Of a DNA stretch of 64,000 nucleotides, positions 33,333 through 42,787 are shown one piece after another. Both the position numbers and the translations under genes were made by a program. A model generated the notes under the pieces. The model worked only from the letters and a program-made list of their open reading frames with translations, searched no databases and was not told where the DNA came from. The first letter of the stretch is position 1; every line of letters begins with the position of its first letter. Source of the DNA: Fibrella arboris (lineage in GTDB: Bacteria; Bacteroidota; Bacteroidia; Cytophagales; Spirosomataceae); contig NZ_JBGGWE010000011.1 of assembly GCF_041321095.1 (NCBI RefSeq), positions 62,001 to 126,000 of the forward strand, written 5' to 3'.

Positions 33333-35069
33333 ATGGGCAACTATCTATTCATAACGGGACTGGTAATCGTATGCAGTTTCCGCACCGTTGGTCAATCGCT
33401 GGATTGCCGTAACATTGGTTTCGAGGAAGGCACCACACGCGGCTGGGTGCTGACCAACGGCTCGGTTACCGACGTGAATCAGCAGACCGTTTACCAGAAC
33501 GAGACGGCAGGTACGTTTGAAAACGGCCACCTGATCACCAGCGCTGGCAACGATCCCAATGTAACCGCCGAGGCCATTCCCATGGTGGCACCCGGCAGTA
33601 CGCACTCGCTACGGATCGGCAACGTGACGCGCGGCTCCCGCTTCGACCGCATTCGGGGTTCGTTTGTCGTCACGACCGATAACACGCTGTTTCAGTACCG
33701 CTTCGCCGTGGTGTTGCAGAACCCAACGCACCAGCCCTATCAGCAGCCCGGTTTCAGCATCCGAATTACCAATCAGGCCGGGGCGCTGCTGGCGTGCAGC
33801 GAGTACGACGTTACGGCTGCGGCCAATATCACCGGCTTTAAAGCGCAGGGCGACATTCGTTACCGAAACTGGACCACCGGCGCCATTGACCTGCGGACCT
33901 ACCTGGGGCAAACGGTTACGGTAGAGGTGACAGCCCACGGCTGTACCGAACGGAGGCATTATGGCTACGCATATTTTGATGCCCAATGCCTGAAAACAGA
34001 AGTGACCCAGGCGCTGTACTGCCCCGGCGTTGATCCGTCCATGACCCTAAAAGCACCCGAAGGCTTCGCGACCTATGCCTGGAACACTGGCGAAACCACA
34101 GCCAACATCGCCATTAAACCCGTTCAGGGGGCCACCTACTCCGTTACCGTTACACCTTATGCGAGCCTCAACAGCGCCTGCCAGTTGTCGCTCGATTACA
34201 CCGTAAAAGTGGGCCAGCCAGTGGCACCCACCCTACACACAGCCACGATCTGCGAAGGCGATGCCTATCAGGTTGGCAATTCCTTTTACCAGACGGCGGG
34301 AACGTACCTGACGGCCGTGAAACGGGGCGCCCAGCAATGCGACAGCCTGGTACAAACCACGCTGACCGTCCGGCCGCTGCTGCGACGTACCCGGACCGTT
34401 ACCGTTTGCGATGGCGATAGTATCTGGATTGGCGGGGTAGCCTACCGCACCGCCGGTACGTATCAGACCCGTATCAACCAGCCCGACCCGCTTTGTGATA
34501 GCCTGATCACGACCGAGGTCCTTGTTAACCCGTTCAAACTGACCGTGGCACCCGTCAAATTGATTCGCCCCGGCGAAACAGGACAGTTGCGGGCCCAGGT
34601 ATTGGCAAGCAGCGGTACGACCACCTTCGGCTGGTTACCGCCCAACGATCTCTCCTGCCCTGCCTGCGCTACTACCCTGGCCAGGCCAACGGCCACCACC
34701 CAATACACGGTGCTGGCCGACAATGCGGCGTTAGGCTGTCGGCGAACGGCTACCGTCTGGCTGGCGGTGGGGTCGTGTATCCTGTACGCGCCCGAGGCGT
34801 TCACGCCGAACCGCGACGGAACGAACGACGTCTTTTTCATCCCGGCCAACGCCTGCATCCGGCAGATCAACGAGTTAACGATCTACAACCGCTGGGGCGA
34901 AGTGATCTATCACTGCCAGAATGTGGCGGCGGGTGATCCGGCGGCGGGTTGGGATGGGCGCTACCGGGGGGCCGACTGCGAACCGGGCGAGTACGTGTAC
35001 AAGGTGCAGGTCGACTTTCAGACCGACAATCCGGGTTCGTTTCAGGGTCGGCTGTTGCTTATTCGTTAA
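33333..35069 (+). CDS. Type IX secretion cargo with CHU_C (type B) sorting domain
   Basis: A 578-residue exported protein. After the signal peptide an N-terminal domain opens with CRNIGFEEGTTRGW, as in jelly-roll/adhesin modules. Two repeats follow (TICEGDAYQVGNSFYQTAGTY and TVCDGDSIWIGGVAYRTAGTY, each with CDSL). The last ~90 residues are the gliding-motility C-terminal domain: APEAFTPNRDGTNDVFFI, LTIYNRWGEVIYH, GWDGRYRG and GEYVYKVQVDF. It is exported by the type IX system and held at or released from the surface. The ATG at 33333 is preferred to a GTG two codons upstream. Confidence 0.88.
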   Translation: MGNYLFITGLVIVCSFRTVGQSLDCRNIGFEEGTTRGWVLTNGSVTDVNQQTVYQNETAGTFENGHLITSAGNDPNVTAEAIPMVAPGSTHSLRIGNVTRGSRFDRIRGSFVVTTDNTLFQYRFAVVLQNPTHQPYQQPGFSIRITNQAGALLACSEYDVTAAANITGFKAQGDIRYRNWTTGAIDLRTYLGQTVTVEVTAHGCTERRHYGYAYFDAQCLKTEVTQALYCPGVDPSMTLKAPEGFATYAWNTGETTANIAIKPVQGATYSVTVTPYASLNSACQLSLDYTVKVGQPVAPTLHTATICEGDAYQVGNSFYQTAGTYLTAVKRGAQQCDSLVQTTLTVRPLLRRTRTVTVCDGDSIWIGGVAYRTAGTYQTRINQPDPLCDSLITTEVLVNPFKLTVAPVKLIRPGETGQLRAQVLASSGTTTFGWLPPNDLSCPACATTLARPTATTQYTVLADNAALGCRRTATVWLAVGSCILYAPEAFTPNRDGTNDVFFIPANACIRQINELTIYNRWGEVIYHCQNVAAGDPAAGWDGRYRGADCEPGEYVYKVQVDFQTDNPGSFQGRLLLIR

Positions 35070-35162
35070 TTTAGCGCACTGCTCACTATGGCTGTCAGGC
35101 ACCGCGCCACTCAGCATATTATCCATGACTGTACGTTTACGGTTAGCCTGCTGGTTAGGCGC

Positions 35163-36329
35163 ATGAGAAAATGGCTCAATACCTACGCGCTGCGGCTGCT
35201 GGCAGGAGCCGCCCTGCTGGCACTGCCTTTCCTGTTTCTCATCAGCGAGGGCGCATCGGTCAATCACCTGATTCCGCATCGGCACGACATTCAAAACGGC
35301 CTGACGTACCTGGCCCTGCTGGTTTTTTCCTATGTCAACTACACCATCTTCGTGCCCCGGTGGTATCTGCAAAAACAGTATTCGCGGTACTTTATCCTGG
35401 TTATCATCTGCCTGCTTGGCGCTGCCCTGCTTCCTCAGCGCATTGAGCAGTGGGTTTTTCTGAGACCTCCCGCCAACCCAACGGTTGCGGGCTGGATCAA
35501 GCAGGTGCTATGGGAAGAAAACCTTTTTCCACCCAGACCGCCGCAGCAGGGCCATCGGCCACAAGGTACTCAGGGCCAACCGGTCAATGGGGCGCCCGGA
35601 CCGCCGCCACAACGACCCGACGACCTCGACGGCTTCTTCCCAACAGCCCCGCTCTCTGTTAAACTGGGCATTATCTTCCTGCTGGGCACAATCAGCGCCC
35701 TGGCGTCTATTTCAGTGCAAACCAGTAATCGGCTGCGTCAGGTCGAAACAGATCAGTTGCTGGCCGAGCTCAGTCAGTTGAAAGCGCAGATCCAGCCCCA
35801 CTTCCTGTTCAATACCCTCAACAGCATCTATTCGCTGGCTATCCGTCGGGATGATCGCACGGCCGAGACCATCGTCAAGCTGGCGGAGTTTATGCGCTAC
35901 ATGATCCGCGATGTGCATCAGGATACAGTCGCGCTGGACAAAGAAGTACAGTACATCGCCAATTACATCGATTTACAACGCGCCCGGCTTCGCGACTCCG
36001 TCACGATCGACTACACGCTGGACGGCGATACCAGCGGAAAACAAATTGCCCCGCTGGTCTTGTTCTCTTTCATCGAAAATGCGTTCAAGTACGGAGTCAA
36101 CCCGAACGAAGAATCGGTTATTCGCATACAGCTGCACCTACAGGCCAACTCGTTACGGTTGCTGGTATACAACCGAAAAGTGCCTGTCCATCAGCTGGAG
36201 CCGTCGACCGGTGTTGGTTTGCCGAATGCCAGAGAGCGACTTCGGCTGCTCTATCCAGCGGCCCACGAACTCGTTATCGACAACGTACCTGATCACTTTG
36301 CCGTTGACCTGACCATGACCCTGCTATGA
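35163..36329 (+). CDS. LytS-type sensor histidine kinase
   Basis: A 388-residue protein. Four membrane helices (about 10-170) surround a periplasmic loop rich in Pro/Gln/Gly (PRPPQQGHRPQGTQGQP...). The kinase core has QIQPHFLFNTLNSIYSLAI, the phospho-accepting His of the His_kinase (PF06580) family, and an ATPase end with FSFIENAFKYGV and GVGLPNARERL. It pairs with the LytTR regulator that overlaps its stop by 4 nt. I start at ATG 35163; the frame is open farther upstream but not family-like. Confidence 0.9.
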   Translation: MRKWLNTYALRLLAGAALLALPFLFLISEGASVNHLIPHRHDIQNGLTYLALLVFSYVNYTIFVPRWYLQKQYSRYFILVIICLLGAALLPQRIEQWVFLRPPANPTVAGWIKQVLWEENLFPPRPPQQGHRPQGTQGQPVNGAPGPPPQRPDDLDGFFPTAPLSVKLGIIFLLGTISALASISVQTSNRLRQVETDQLLAELSQLKAQIQPHFLFNTLNSIYSLAIRRDDRTAETIVKLAEFMRYMIRDVHQDTVALDKEVQYIANYIDLQRARLRDSVTIDYTLDGDTSGKQIAPLVLFSFIENAFKYGVNPNEESVIRIQLHLQANSLRLLVYNRKVPVHQLEPSTGVGLPNARERLRLLYPAAHELVIDNVPDHFAVDLTMTLL

Positions 36330-37039
36330 TTCGAGCCATTGCGTTAGACGACGAACTACCCGCCCTGGATATCATTGACGCCTTTTGCCGCCAGATCGAC
36401 GGTATCGACCTGCAAAAGACGTTCCACCGAACCAGCGACGCCCGGCATTTCCTGGAAGCGAACCCGGTAGACCTCTTGTTTACCGATATCAACATGCCTG
36501 CCGAATCAGGACTTGATTTCTACCGATCACTTAACCCGGCCTTACAAACGCACAGAACGCTGGTCATTTTCACCACAGCCCATATGGAGCATGCGGTAGA
36601 AAGCTATGCGGTACAGGCCCTCGACTACCTGCTGAAACCATTCACCTTCGAGCGGTTCAGACAGGCCGTAGCCAGGGCAAATGAACAGATCACCCTGCTG
36701 CGCCAGTCAGCTGACCAGCAAGACACGTACCTGGTTTTGCGCGTCGACTACAGCCTCGTCAAAGTGACGGTCGCTGACATTCTGTTCATCGAAGGGCTGG
36801 ATAATTACCTGAAAATTCACTTGCAGGACCAGAAGCCACTGGTAGTACGCATGACCATGAAAACCCTGCTCGATAAGCTGCCCCCTACCGGCTTTGTGCG
36901 GGTTCATCGCTCCTACATTGTAGCGCTGCGCCATGTTGAGACGGTACGCAATAAACGCATCAGTGTAGGTACCCAGGAAATCCCGATCAGCAGCGGTTAT
37001 GAAGCTGACTTCAACCGGTTTTGGCACGACCGCGACTGA
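36326..37039 (+). CDS. LytTR-family response regulator
   Basis: A 237-residue protein. The receiver domain (~1-120) has ALDDE, the phospho-acceptor Asp in LLFTDINMPAESG and the Lys of ALDYLLKPFTFERF. The LytTR DNA-binding domain (~135-237) has YLVLRVDYSLVKVTVADILFIEGLDNYLKIH and GFVRVHRSYIVALRHV. It overlaps the kinase gene by 4 nt. It may control the adjacent DUF3500/TonB-receptor genes or the upstream surface protein. Confidence 0.93.
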   Translation: MIRAIALDDELPALDIIDAFCRQIDGIDLQKTFHRTSDARHFLEANPVDLLFTDINMPAESGLDFYRSLNPALQTHRTLVIFTTAHMEHAVESYAVQALDYLLKPFTFERFRQAVARANEQITLLRQSADQQDTYLVLRVDYSLVKVTVADILFIEGLDNYLKIHLQDQKPLVVRMTMKTLLDKLPPTGFVRVHRSYIVALRHVETVRNKRISVGTQEIPISSGYEADFNRFWHDRD

Positions 37040-37119
37040 CATAATTCACCCCAGCATTTACCCGGTTCGCCACAAACTGGCCTGCAACCACAACGAACGG
37101 GGGGCGCTGGGTGTACTCT

Positions 37120-38541
37120 ATGGAAACAATCAAACGAACGACCATGACTACTTGCTTCACCTGGCCGCGGCTGGTAACCCTGCTCGGCATAACGGCCACC
37201 CTTTTGTTGGGCGCCTGCAAGTCGGACACCAGCAGCACGGTTACGCCCACAACGGCAACCGTAACAGGCATTACCTGCGGAGCAACCACCTTTTCAACTA
37301 CGGCCGTCGGCGGCGCGGCCTACACGGGCACAGCCACGGTGCCCTATACAGGTGGTAGTGGCGTCGTAGCGTATGCCGCCCAGACGGCCATTGCCTCAAC
37401 GGGCGTTACCGGCCTGAGCGCCACGCTACAGGCCGGCACACTGGCCAGCGGTGCAGGCAACCTGCTATACAGCATCAGCGGCACCCCATCCGCCTCCGGA
37501 ACGGCCGTTTTCGCCCTTAGCTTCGGCGGACAGAGCTGTTCTTTGTCGTTACCCGTATCAGCACCCGGCAGCACCACAACCACGACCGATTGCAGCACGG
37601 CGACCACAAGGGCTGCGAAAGTAGCCTGTGCGGCTAATGCTTTTCTGGCAACGTTGACAACTGCACAGAAAGCCACCGTTCAACTCGCGCTGACCAAAGC
37701 AAACGCCATCAAATGGTCGAACCTGCCGGGCGGTGTCACCATCCGTAATGGCCTCGAATTCAGCACACTGACCGCCGTGCAACTGGCGGCGGCCAAAGCC
37801 GTTATTGCGGCGGCGGCCGGTACTACCGCCAACGAAGGCTACGACGAATTTTTGCAGATCAACGCCGCCGACGATGTGCTGGCCACAAAAGCGGGAAGCG
37901 GGTATTCGTCGGGGAAATACATTATCGCTTTCCTGGGAACGCCCAGCGCCACCGGCACCTGGATGCTTCAGTTCGGCGGTCACCACTACGCGCAGAATAT
38001 CACGTATAACGCAGGGGCGGTAGCCAGCTCAACGCCATCGCATCAGGGCATTGAACCAAAGACCTGGACAACGGGTACAACGACCTACGCGCCGCTGAAC
38101 ACCGAACACGACGCCATGATTGCCATGCTGGCTGCGCTCTCGAGCACACAACTGGCTACGGCCAAACTGAGCACTACGTTCAGTGATGTGTTGCTGGGGC
38201 CAAACAAAGACGGCCAGTTTCCCGCAACGAAGTTAGGGCTAGCCGTGAGCACGTTGACCGCCGCGCAGAAATTGCTGGTACTGGCGGCCATCAAACCCTG
38301 GACCCAGGATGTCGACGATGCCACCGGAACGGCCATGCTGGCGATCTATGAAAAAGAACTCGACGCTACTTACATTGCCTATTCGGGCAACGCCGCGCTG
38401 ACCAGCAACGCTGATTACGTCCGCATCGATGGCCCAAGTGTTTGGGTTGAGTTTGTTTGTCAGTCGGGGGTCGTGTACCAGAACGAGATCCACTACCACA
38501 CCGTTTACCGCGACCATACCCGCGATTATAACGGCCTGTAA
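37120..38541 (+). CDS. DUF3500 lipoprotein
   Basis: A 473-residue protein with a lipoprotein signal (LLGITATLLLGACKSD). A Thr/Gly/Ala-rich N-terminal segment (~35-165) may be a spacer. The C-terminal ~300 residues fit DUF3500: TWMLQFGGHHYAQNITY, then HDAMIAMLAALS and IHYHTVYRDHTRDYNG at the end. The conserved His residues suggest metal or haem binding, but the role is unknown. DUF3500 genes are often next to a TonB receptor of the type found just downstream. ATG 37144 is an alternative start. Confidence 0.78.
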   Translation: METIKRTTMTTCFTWPRLVTLLGITATLLLGACKSDTSSTVTPTTATVTGITCGATTFSTTAVGGAAYTGTATVPYTGGSGVVAYAAQTAIASTGVTGLSATLQAGTLASGAGNLLYSISGTPSASGTAVFALSFGGQSCSLSLPVSAPGSTTTTTDCSTATTRAAKVACAANAFLATLTTAQKATVQLALTKANAIKWSNLPGGVTIRNGLEFSTLTAVQLAAAKAVIAAAAGTTANEGYDEFLQINAADDVLATKAGSGYSSGKYIIAFLGTPSATGTWMLQFGGHHYAQNITYNAGAVASSTPSHQGIEPKTWTTGTTTYAPLNTEHDAMIAMLAALSSTQLATAKLSTTFSDVLLGPNKDGQFPATKLGLAVSTLTAAQKLLVLAAIKPWTQDVDDATGTAMLAIYEKELDATYIAYSGNAALTSNADYVRIDGPSVWVEFVCQSGVVYQNEIHYHTVYRDHTRDYNGL

Positions 38542-38585
38542 GCGGTTGGTCAAGGCTCGAAACGAACAACTTGTCCTATATTCGT

Positions 38586-38658
38586 AATGGTGTTGGGTCT
38601 GGGTACGTAGGCTTCACAGACGATGCGTGAAGCCTACGTACCCAGACCCAACACCATT
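38586..38658. terminator. Perfect 32-bp hairpin between the DUF3500 and TonB-receptor genes
   Basis: The arms 38586-38617 and 38627-38658 are fully complementary with a 9-nt loop; a short T-run follows. It ends 14 nt before the receptor ATG, on the same strand, so it would reduce or gate read-through into the receptor gene. Confidence 0.65.
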
Positions 38659-38672
38659 GGTATTTTTCTACG

Positions 38673-40949
38673 ATGCGTTATCTTCTACTTGTCTGCTTTC
38701 TTTTCAGTTTTTCACTGGCAGTGGCTCACCGGGGTGGGCTTGTCGGAACGGTTGCTGATCAGGCAACGGGTTTGCCGGTACGTGGCGTGAATGTGCAGGT
38801 ATGGGGCCTGGGTAAAACGGCCGTTACGAATGAACTGGGGCAATACCGCTTCGCTAATCTGCCCGCCGCGCCGTATCGGATCGAATTATCACACGTTGGG
38901 TATGCCCCCGTGAGTGTTACGGCGACCGTGCAGGATGACCGGATAACGAGCGTTCAGACGCAACTGACAAGCGCCGCGGTTCAGCTTGGTGAGGTGACCG
39001 TTTCGGCCGAGCGGGCACACGATCAGCAACTCATCAGCAGCCTGGACATCAAGCTTCGACCGATCACCAATTCGCAGGAGATCCTTCGGCTGGTGCCGGG
39101 GCTGTTCATCGGTCAACACGCGGGGGGCGGCAAGGCCGAACAGATCTTCCTGCGTGGGTTCGACCTCGATCACGGCACCGATATTCGCCTGACGGTCGAT
39201 GGCATGCCGGTCAACATGGTGTCGCACGCCCACGGGCAGGGGTACGCCGATCTGCACTTCGTCATTCCCGAACTGGTTGAGGGTGTTGACTTCAAGAAAG
39301 GCCCTTACCAGGCCGATAAAGGCAATCTGGCTACGGCTGGCTGGGTCGATTTCCGAACACGCACCGTCCTCGACCGTTCCTTTGCCAAGCTGGAAGTGGG
39401 CCAGTATGGAACGTACCGGGCCGTGGCGGGCGTCAACCTACTCGGCGAACCGCACAGCCCGGCAGCTCGGAAAGGCAAGGATCAGTCGGCCTACATCGCT
39501 TCAGAGTATTCGTACAGCGACTCGTATTTCGACAATCCGCAGCGGTTCAACCGAGTTAACCTGACGGGGAAATACCACGGTCATCTGTCAGACAACACGG
39601 TGCTTACGCTGACCGGCTCAACGTTCTGGAGCAAATGGAACCACTCCGGCCAGATTCCCGATCGCGCTATTGCTTCGGGCCTGACCGATTTCTTTGGTTC
39701 GATTGACCCGACCGAAGGCGGGGAAACCAGCCGGACCAATGCGAACGTCCAACTGGTGACTGTTACGCCGCGCAACCACGTTATTAAACAGCAGGTCTTC
39801 TACAGCAAATACAACTTCGAGCTGTACTCCAACTTCACCTTTTTCAAGGAAGACACCGTGAACGGTGACCAGATTCGGCAGAAAGAGCATCGGAACCTGT
39901 TCGGCTATACCGGCAGCTACGCCACCCAAACCACCCTGGGCAAAAGCCAGTGGACAACCACATTAGGGGCGCAATACCGGCACGATATCACAAACGGAAC
40001 TGAATTATCGCACACCAGGAACCGCACCGAAACGCTGAACCGCATCCAATACGGCAACGTAAACGAGTTGAACGCCGCGCTGTATGCCGACGAACTGGTT
40101 CAGTTATCGGATCGGTTCACGGTCAACGCGGGGGTACGTTATGATTTCTTCCGAAGCCAGTACACCGATCTGCTAACGGCCACACCCACAACCGGGCAGG
40201 CCACGCAGGGCATTCTATCGCCCAAGCTAAACCTGTATTACACGGTCAATCCCGCCTGGCAATTTTACCTGAATACGGGCCGTGGTTTCCACTCCAACGA
40301 TGCGCGGGTGGTGGTTGCGCAGCAGGGGCGTACCGGCGAGATTTTGCCCGCCGCCTATGGGTCAGACCTGGGGGTGATCATGAAGCCCTTTCCGAAACTA
40401 CTTATCAACGCAGCGGCCTGGTACCTGTGGCTGCAACAGGAATTCGTGTACGTAGGCGACGAAGGCGTTGTAGAGCCCAGTGGCCGGTCGCGCCGGATGG
40501 GGATCGATCTGTCGGCGCGGTACCAGTTGACGCCGCACCTCTACGCCGACCTGGATCTGAACACGGCCACCCCCCGCGCCATTGATGCTGAGGCTGACCA
40601 GAATTACCTGCCGCTGGCCCCGGTCTTCACCTCAACCGGTGGCTTGTCGCTACAATCGAACTCGGGTCTGAGCGGCTCCCTGCGGTACCGGTATATGGCC
40701 GACCGGCCCGCCAACGAGACCAATTCGATCGTGGCGAAGGGGTATTTCGTGAATGACCTGCAACTCAACTACAGCAGGAAAAACTACACGCTGGGATTAT
40801 CGGTACAGAACCTGTTCAATGTGCGCTGGAAAGAAACGCAGTTTGCCACCGAAAGCCGCCTGAAAGGCGAAGCGGCCCCCGTCAACGAAATTCACTTTAC
40901 ACCCGGCACGCCCTTCTTCGCCCGCCTGAGCTGGACCTATTTCTGGTAG
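38673..40949 (+). CDS. TonB-dependent receptor linked to DUF3500
   Basis: A 758-residue receptor. Signal peptide, CarboxypepD_reg-like domain (~22-105; GLVGTVADQATGLPVRGVNV), plug with the distinctive FDLDHGTDIRLTVDGMPVNM and HAHGQGYADLHFVIPELVEG, and a barrel ending FFARLSWTYFW. This subgroup is often next to HupE/UreJ or DUF3500 genes and is suspected of metal uptake; I cannot confirm the ligand. The gene follows the DUF3500 lipoprotein with a strong hairpin between. Confidence 0.88.
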   Translation: MRYLLLVCFLFSFSLAVAHRGGLVGTVADQATGLPVRGVNVQVWGLGKTAVTNELGQYRFANLPAAPYRIELSHVGYAPVSVTATVQDDRITSVQTQLTSAAVQLGEVTVSAERAHDQQLISSLDIKLRPITNSQEILRLVPGLFIGQHAGGGKAEQIFLRGFDLDHGTDIRLTVDGMPVNMVSHAHGQGYADLHFVIPELVEGVDFKKGPYQADKGNLATAGWVDFRTRTVLDRSFAKLEVGQYGTYRAVAGVNLLGEPHSPAARKGKDQSAYIASEYSYSDSYFDNPQRFNRVNLTGKYHGHLSDNTVLTLTGSTFWSKWNHSGQIPDRAIASGLTDFFGSIDPTEGGETSRTNANVQLVTVTPRNHVIKQQVFYSKYNFELYSNFTFFKEDTVNGDQIRQKEHRNLFGYTGSYATQTTLGKSQWTTTLGAQYRHDITNGTELSHTRNRTETLNRIQYGNVNELNAALYADELVQLSDRFTVNAGVRYDFFRSQYTDLLTATPTTGQATQGILSPKLNLYYTVNPAWQFYLNTGRGFHSNDARVVVAQQGRTGEILPAAYGSDLGVIMKPFPKLLINAAAWYLWLQQEFVYVGDEGVVEPSGRSRRMGIDLSARYQLTPHLYADLDLNTATPRAIDAEADQNYLPLAPVFTSTGGLSLQSNSGLSGSLRYRYMADRPANETNSIVAKGYFVNDLQLNYSRKNYTLGLSVQNLFNVRWKETQFATESRLKGEAAPVNEIHFTPGTPFFARLSWTYFW

Positions 40950-40956
40950 TGCAGTT

Positions 40957-41000
40957 GCTGGCGCGAGCATGTGCCGCAGCGGCGGACCGTTCGTGCCAGC
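40957..41000. repeat. Small palindrome of the CTGGCGCGAGCAT family
   Basis: TGCTGGCGCGA (40957-40967) pairs with TCGTGCCAGCA (40990-41000), one G-T mismatch. Its loop contains 15 nt identical to the loop of the in-frame element at 6921-6935, and CTGGCGCGAGCAT recurs at 42611-42623 and inverted at 42755-42767. Confidence 0.6.
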
Positions 41001-41012
41001 ACAGCCAGTAGC

Positions 41013-41717
41013 TCAACAGGTCATAATTAATAGTACGGCGTCATTTGAGAGGGCTTCAAATTCCAGCACATCGTCTTGCTCATAGGTCAGCGATAAGCCG
41101 TCTTTCTCGTGCAGAAGCCGGTTCGCTACTTCGAAAGCGCCCTGCAACACAAAGACAAACACGCGTTTGGGTTCGCCAGCCGGCACCGATTCGATCAGGT
41201 ACGTTCCGTCGACCCGGCCCGCAAAACGGCCAATAAATCCTTGCGGCTCGCCGGGTACGTTGGTCAGAAACGGCAGCAAGGTATTGGGCGTAGTCAGGTC
41301 AAAAGCTACCTGACGGACGGCTGACGTCGTGCCGGTTTCTGGGTTGGTGAACCAGCATTGCAGGTAATTGATCAGCTCGGCCGGATACGGATTCGTGACG
41401 CTGTAGCTCATGCCCGCCTGCAACGAGAGTATGCCTGCCTGACCGGGTTCGAGAAAATGCGTTTCCCCTTCGCTGGCATATTCCAGCCCGCCAACAATGG
41501 GCATCAGCACCACATCAGTTGGTTGCTCGACCGTCAGCGACAGGCTGGTCTCGGGCCGTAGCATGTCGTCATTCAGCAGGTAGAGTTTACCAAACGGCTC
41601 ACGCCCATCGGCAACGTACCGGCCAAAATTGAAGGTGTGGTAACTTCTGAATGTATCGGTTTCCGAACGTCCCCGCCCATCGGCCAGAAAGATTTGTGCC
41701 TGCGTTTTCGTGTTCAT
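41013..41717 (-). CDS. Pirin-like bicupin
   Basis: A 234-residue protein. FRSYHTFNFGRYVADGREPFGKLYLLNDDML is close to the pirin/YhhW N-terminal signature, but the metal-binding His residues of pirin are not all evident here. The middle (VVLMPIVGGLEYASEGETHFLEPGQAGILSL) fits the first cupin core. It could be a quercetinase-like enzyme or a non-catalytic regulator. Its ATG shares a base with the TAA of the upstream gene (TAATG), so the two are translationally coupled. Confidence 0.65.
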   Translation of the reverse strand: MNTKTQAQIFLADGRGRSETDTFRSYHTFNFGRYVADGREPFGKLYLLNDDMLRPETSLSLTVEQPTDVVLMPIVGGLEYASEGETHFLEPGQAGILSLQAGMSYSVTNPYPAELINYLQCWFTNPETGTTSAVRQVAFDLTTPNTLLPFLTNVPGEPQGFIGRFAGRVDGTYLIESVPAGEPKRVFVFVLQGAFEVANRLLHEKDGLSLTYEQDDVLEFEALSNDAVLLIMTC

Positions 41718-42250
41718 TAAGTAAGAGGGCTGGTAGGTTGGGGTTGGTACGACCAGATGCTCAGGTTGGGTTGCAGGGCAATCAGATCGGTATTTACCAA
41801 TTGCCCTGTCTGAAGTGCTTCGCGCTGATCACCGTAGGCAATCAGTAGCCGTCCGTCAATGGTGTCGATCCAGGTAAGTGGATCGCTGTAGAAGAAGATT
41901 GCGACCCGATGCGCTTCTTTTTTTTCCATGTGCGAAGCCAGTATCTCGAACTTGAATTCAGTAAAGGGCAGGCAGATCGACCCTAATTCGTTGGTTACAT
42001 CGGGAATTTGCTGGTTCAGCTGTTTCAGGTAGCCCATAGCCACGCGACTGGTCAGGTAATGCAACTGGTCGGCTTTGGGTACGTTGTCGAGCAGTTCCTG
42101 AAAGGTCAGGTGCGCGCTATCTGGATTGTACAGTTGCGCCTGCATAAAGAACTCCTGATATGTTTCTTCAAATACCGTTTTGTCCCACGGCTTCTGCGAT
42201 GAGGCATCAATAACCTTGCGATAGGTGAGCCGAATAAGTCCTTTAACCAT
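41717..42250 (-). CDS. Hypothetical protein coupled to the pirin-like gene
   Basis: A 177-residue soluble protein, starting MVKGLIRLTYRKVIDAS, with helical content in the middle (FQELLDNVPKADQLHYLTSRVAMGYLKQL) and a Pro/Gln/Thr tail. No signal peptide, no membrane segment, no family recognised. Overlap with the pirin-like gene implies a joint role. Confidence 0.6.
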   Translation of the reverse strand: MVKGLIRLTYRKVIDASSQKPWDKTVFEETYQEFFMQAQLYNPDSAHLTFQELLDNVPKADQLHYLTSRVAMGYLKQLNQQIPDVTNELGSICLPFTEFKFEILASHMEKKEAHRVAIFFYSDPLTWIDTIDGRLLIAYGDQREALQTGQLVNTDLIALQPNLSIWSYQPQPTSPLT

Positions 42251-42300
42251 AGTTCAGGCTGGAAACGCAGCAACACACCAGCGCGAAGCAGCTCAGCTGT

Positions 42301-42471
42301 TCATGCATAACGAATTACCTGGCCGATCGTTTTGTCGATTACAGCGTGCCAGCTATCGAGTTCGGGCTTGCCGGGTTTGGGTTCACCGAATCCCTGCGCC
42401 ACCTGCTGCCCATCTTGGTCGAATAGCTCCAGGGCCGTCCTAAGTCTGTTGGTGGTTGGCTTCCTGGTTAC
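42301..42471 (-). pseudogene. Orphan C-terminal gene fragment (~56 codons)
   Basis: On the minus strand an open frame without a good start codon reads VTRKPTTNRLRTALELFDQ and, near the end, KPELDSWHAVIDKTIGQVI, then RYA and a stop. It is well-formed protein sequence with a GEPKPGKPELD loop, but an upstream stop (42472-42474) cuts it. It looks like the surviving tail of a deleted gene; I do not recognise the family. Confidence 0.4.
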
Positions 42472-42610
42472 CTATACCTGACCAACAAGCGTTTCGTTGA
42501 GCGACATGCCAACCGACAAGCTGAAAACGACGCTCAGCAGGCTACGCTTAACTTAATGTAAATGGCTCATTGGTAGTGGTTTTTTGAAAAATAGTTTCGC
42601 ACTAGCCGCA

Positions 42611-42767
42611 CTGGCGCGAGCATTCGCTCGTGTCTTGTCTAGGGCAGGCTTTCGCTTGCCCAGTGCGTTGGGCAAACGAACCTGGAGAGTCCACTTGACC
42701 GCAATACCCTACCGGGTAGCAAGCAGATGCTTGCGTTATGGAAGGCACGGGCAGATGCTCGCGCCAG
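42611..42767. repeat. Composite of small hairpins bounded by a 13-bp inverted repeat
   Basis: CTGGCGCGAGCAT (42611-42623) and ATGCTCGCGCCAG (42755-42767) are perfect inverted copies. Between them lie further mini-palindromes of one style: GAGCATTCGCTC, GGGCAGGCTTTCGCTTGCCC and GCAAGCAGATGCTTGC. No gene is seen in 42478-42787. Confidence 0.6.
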
Positions 42768-42787
42768 CTTTCGCTGAAAGCAATCGA

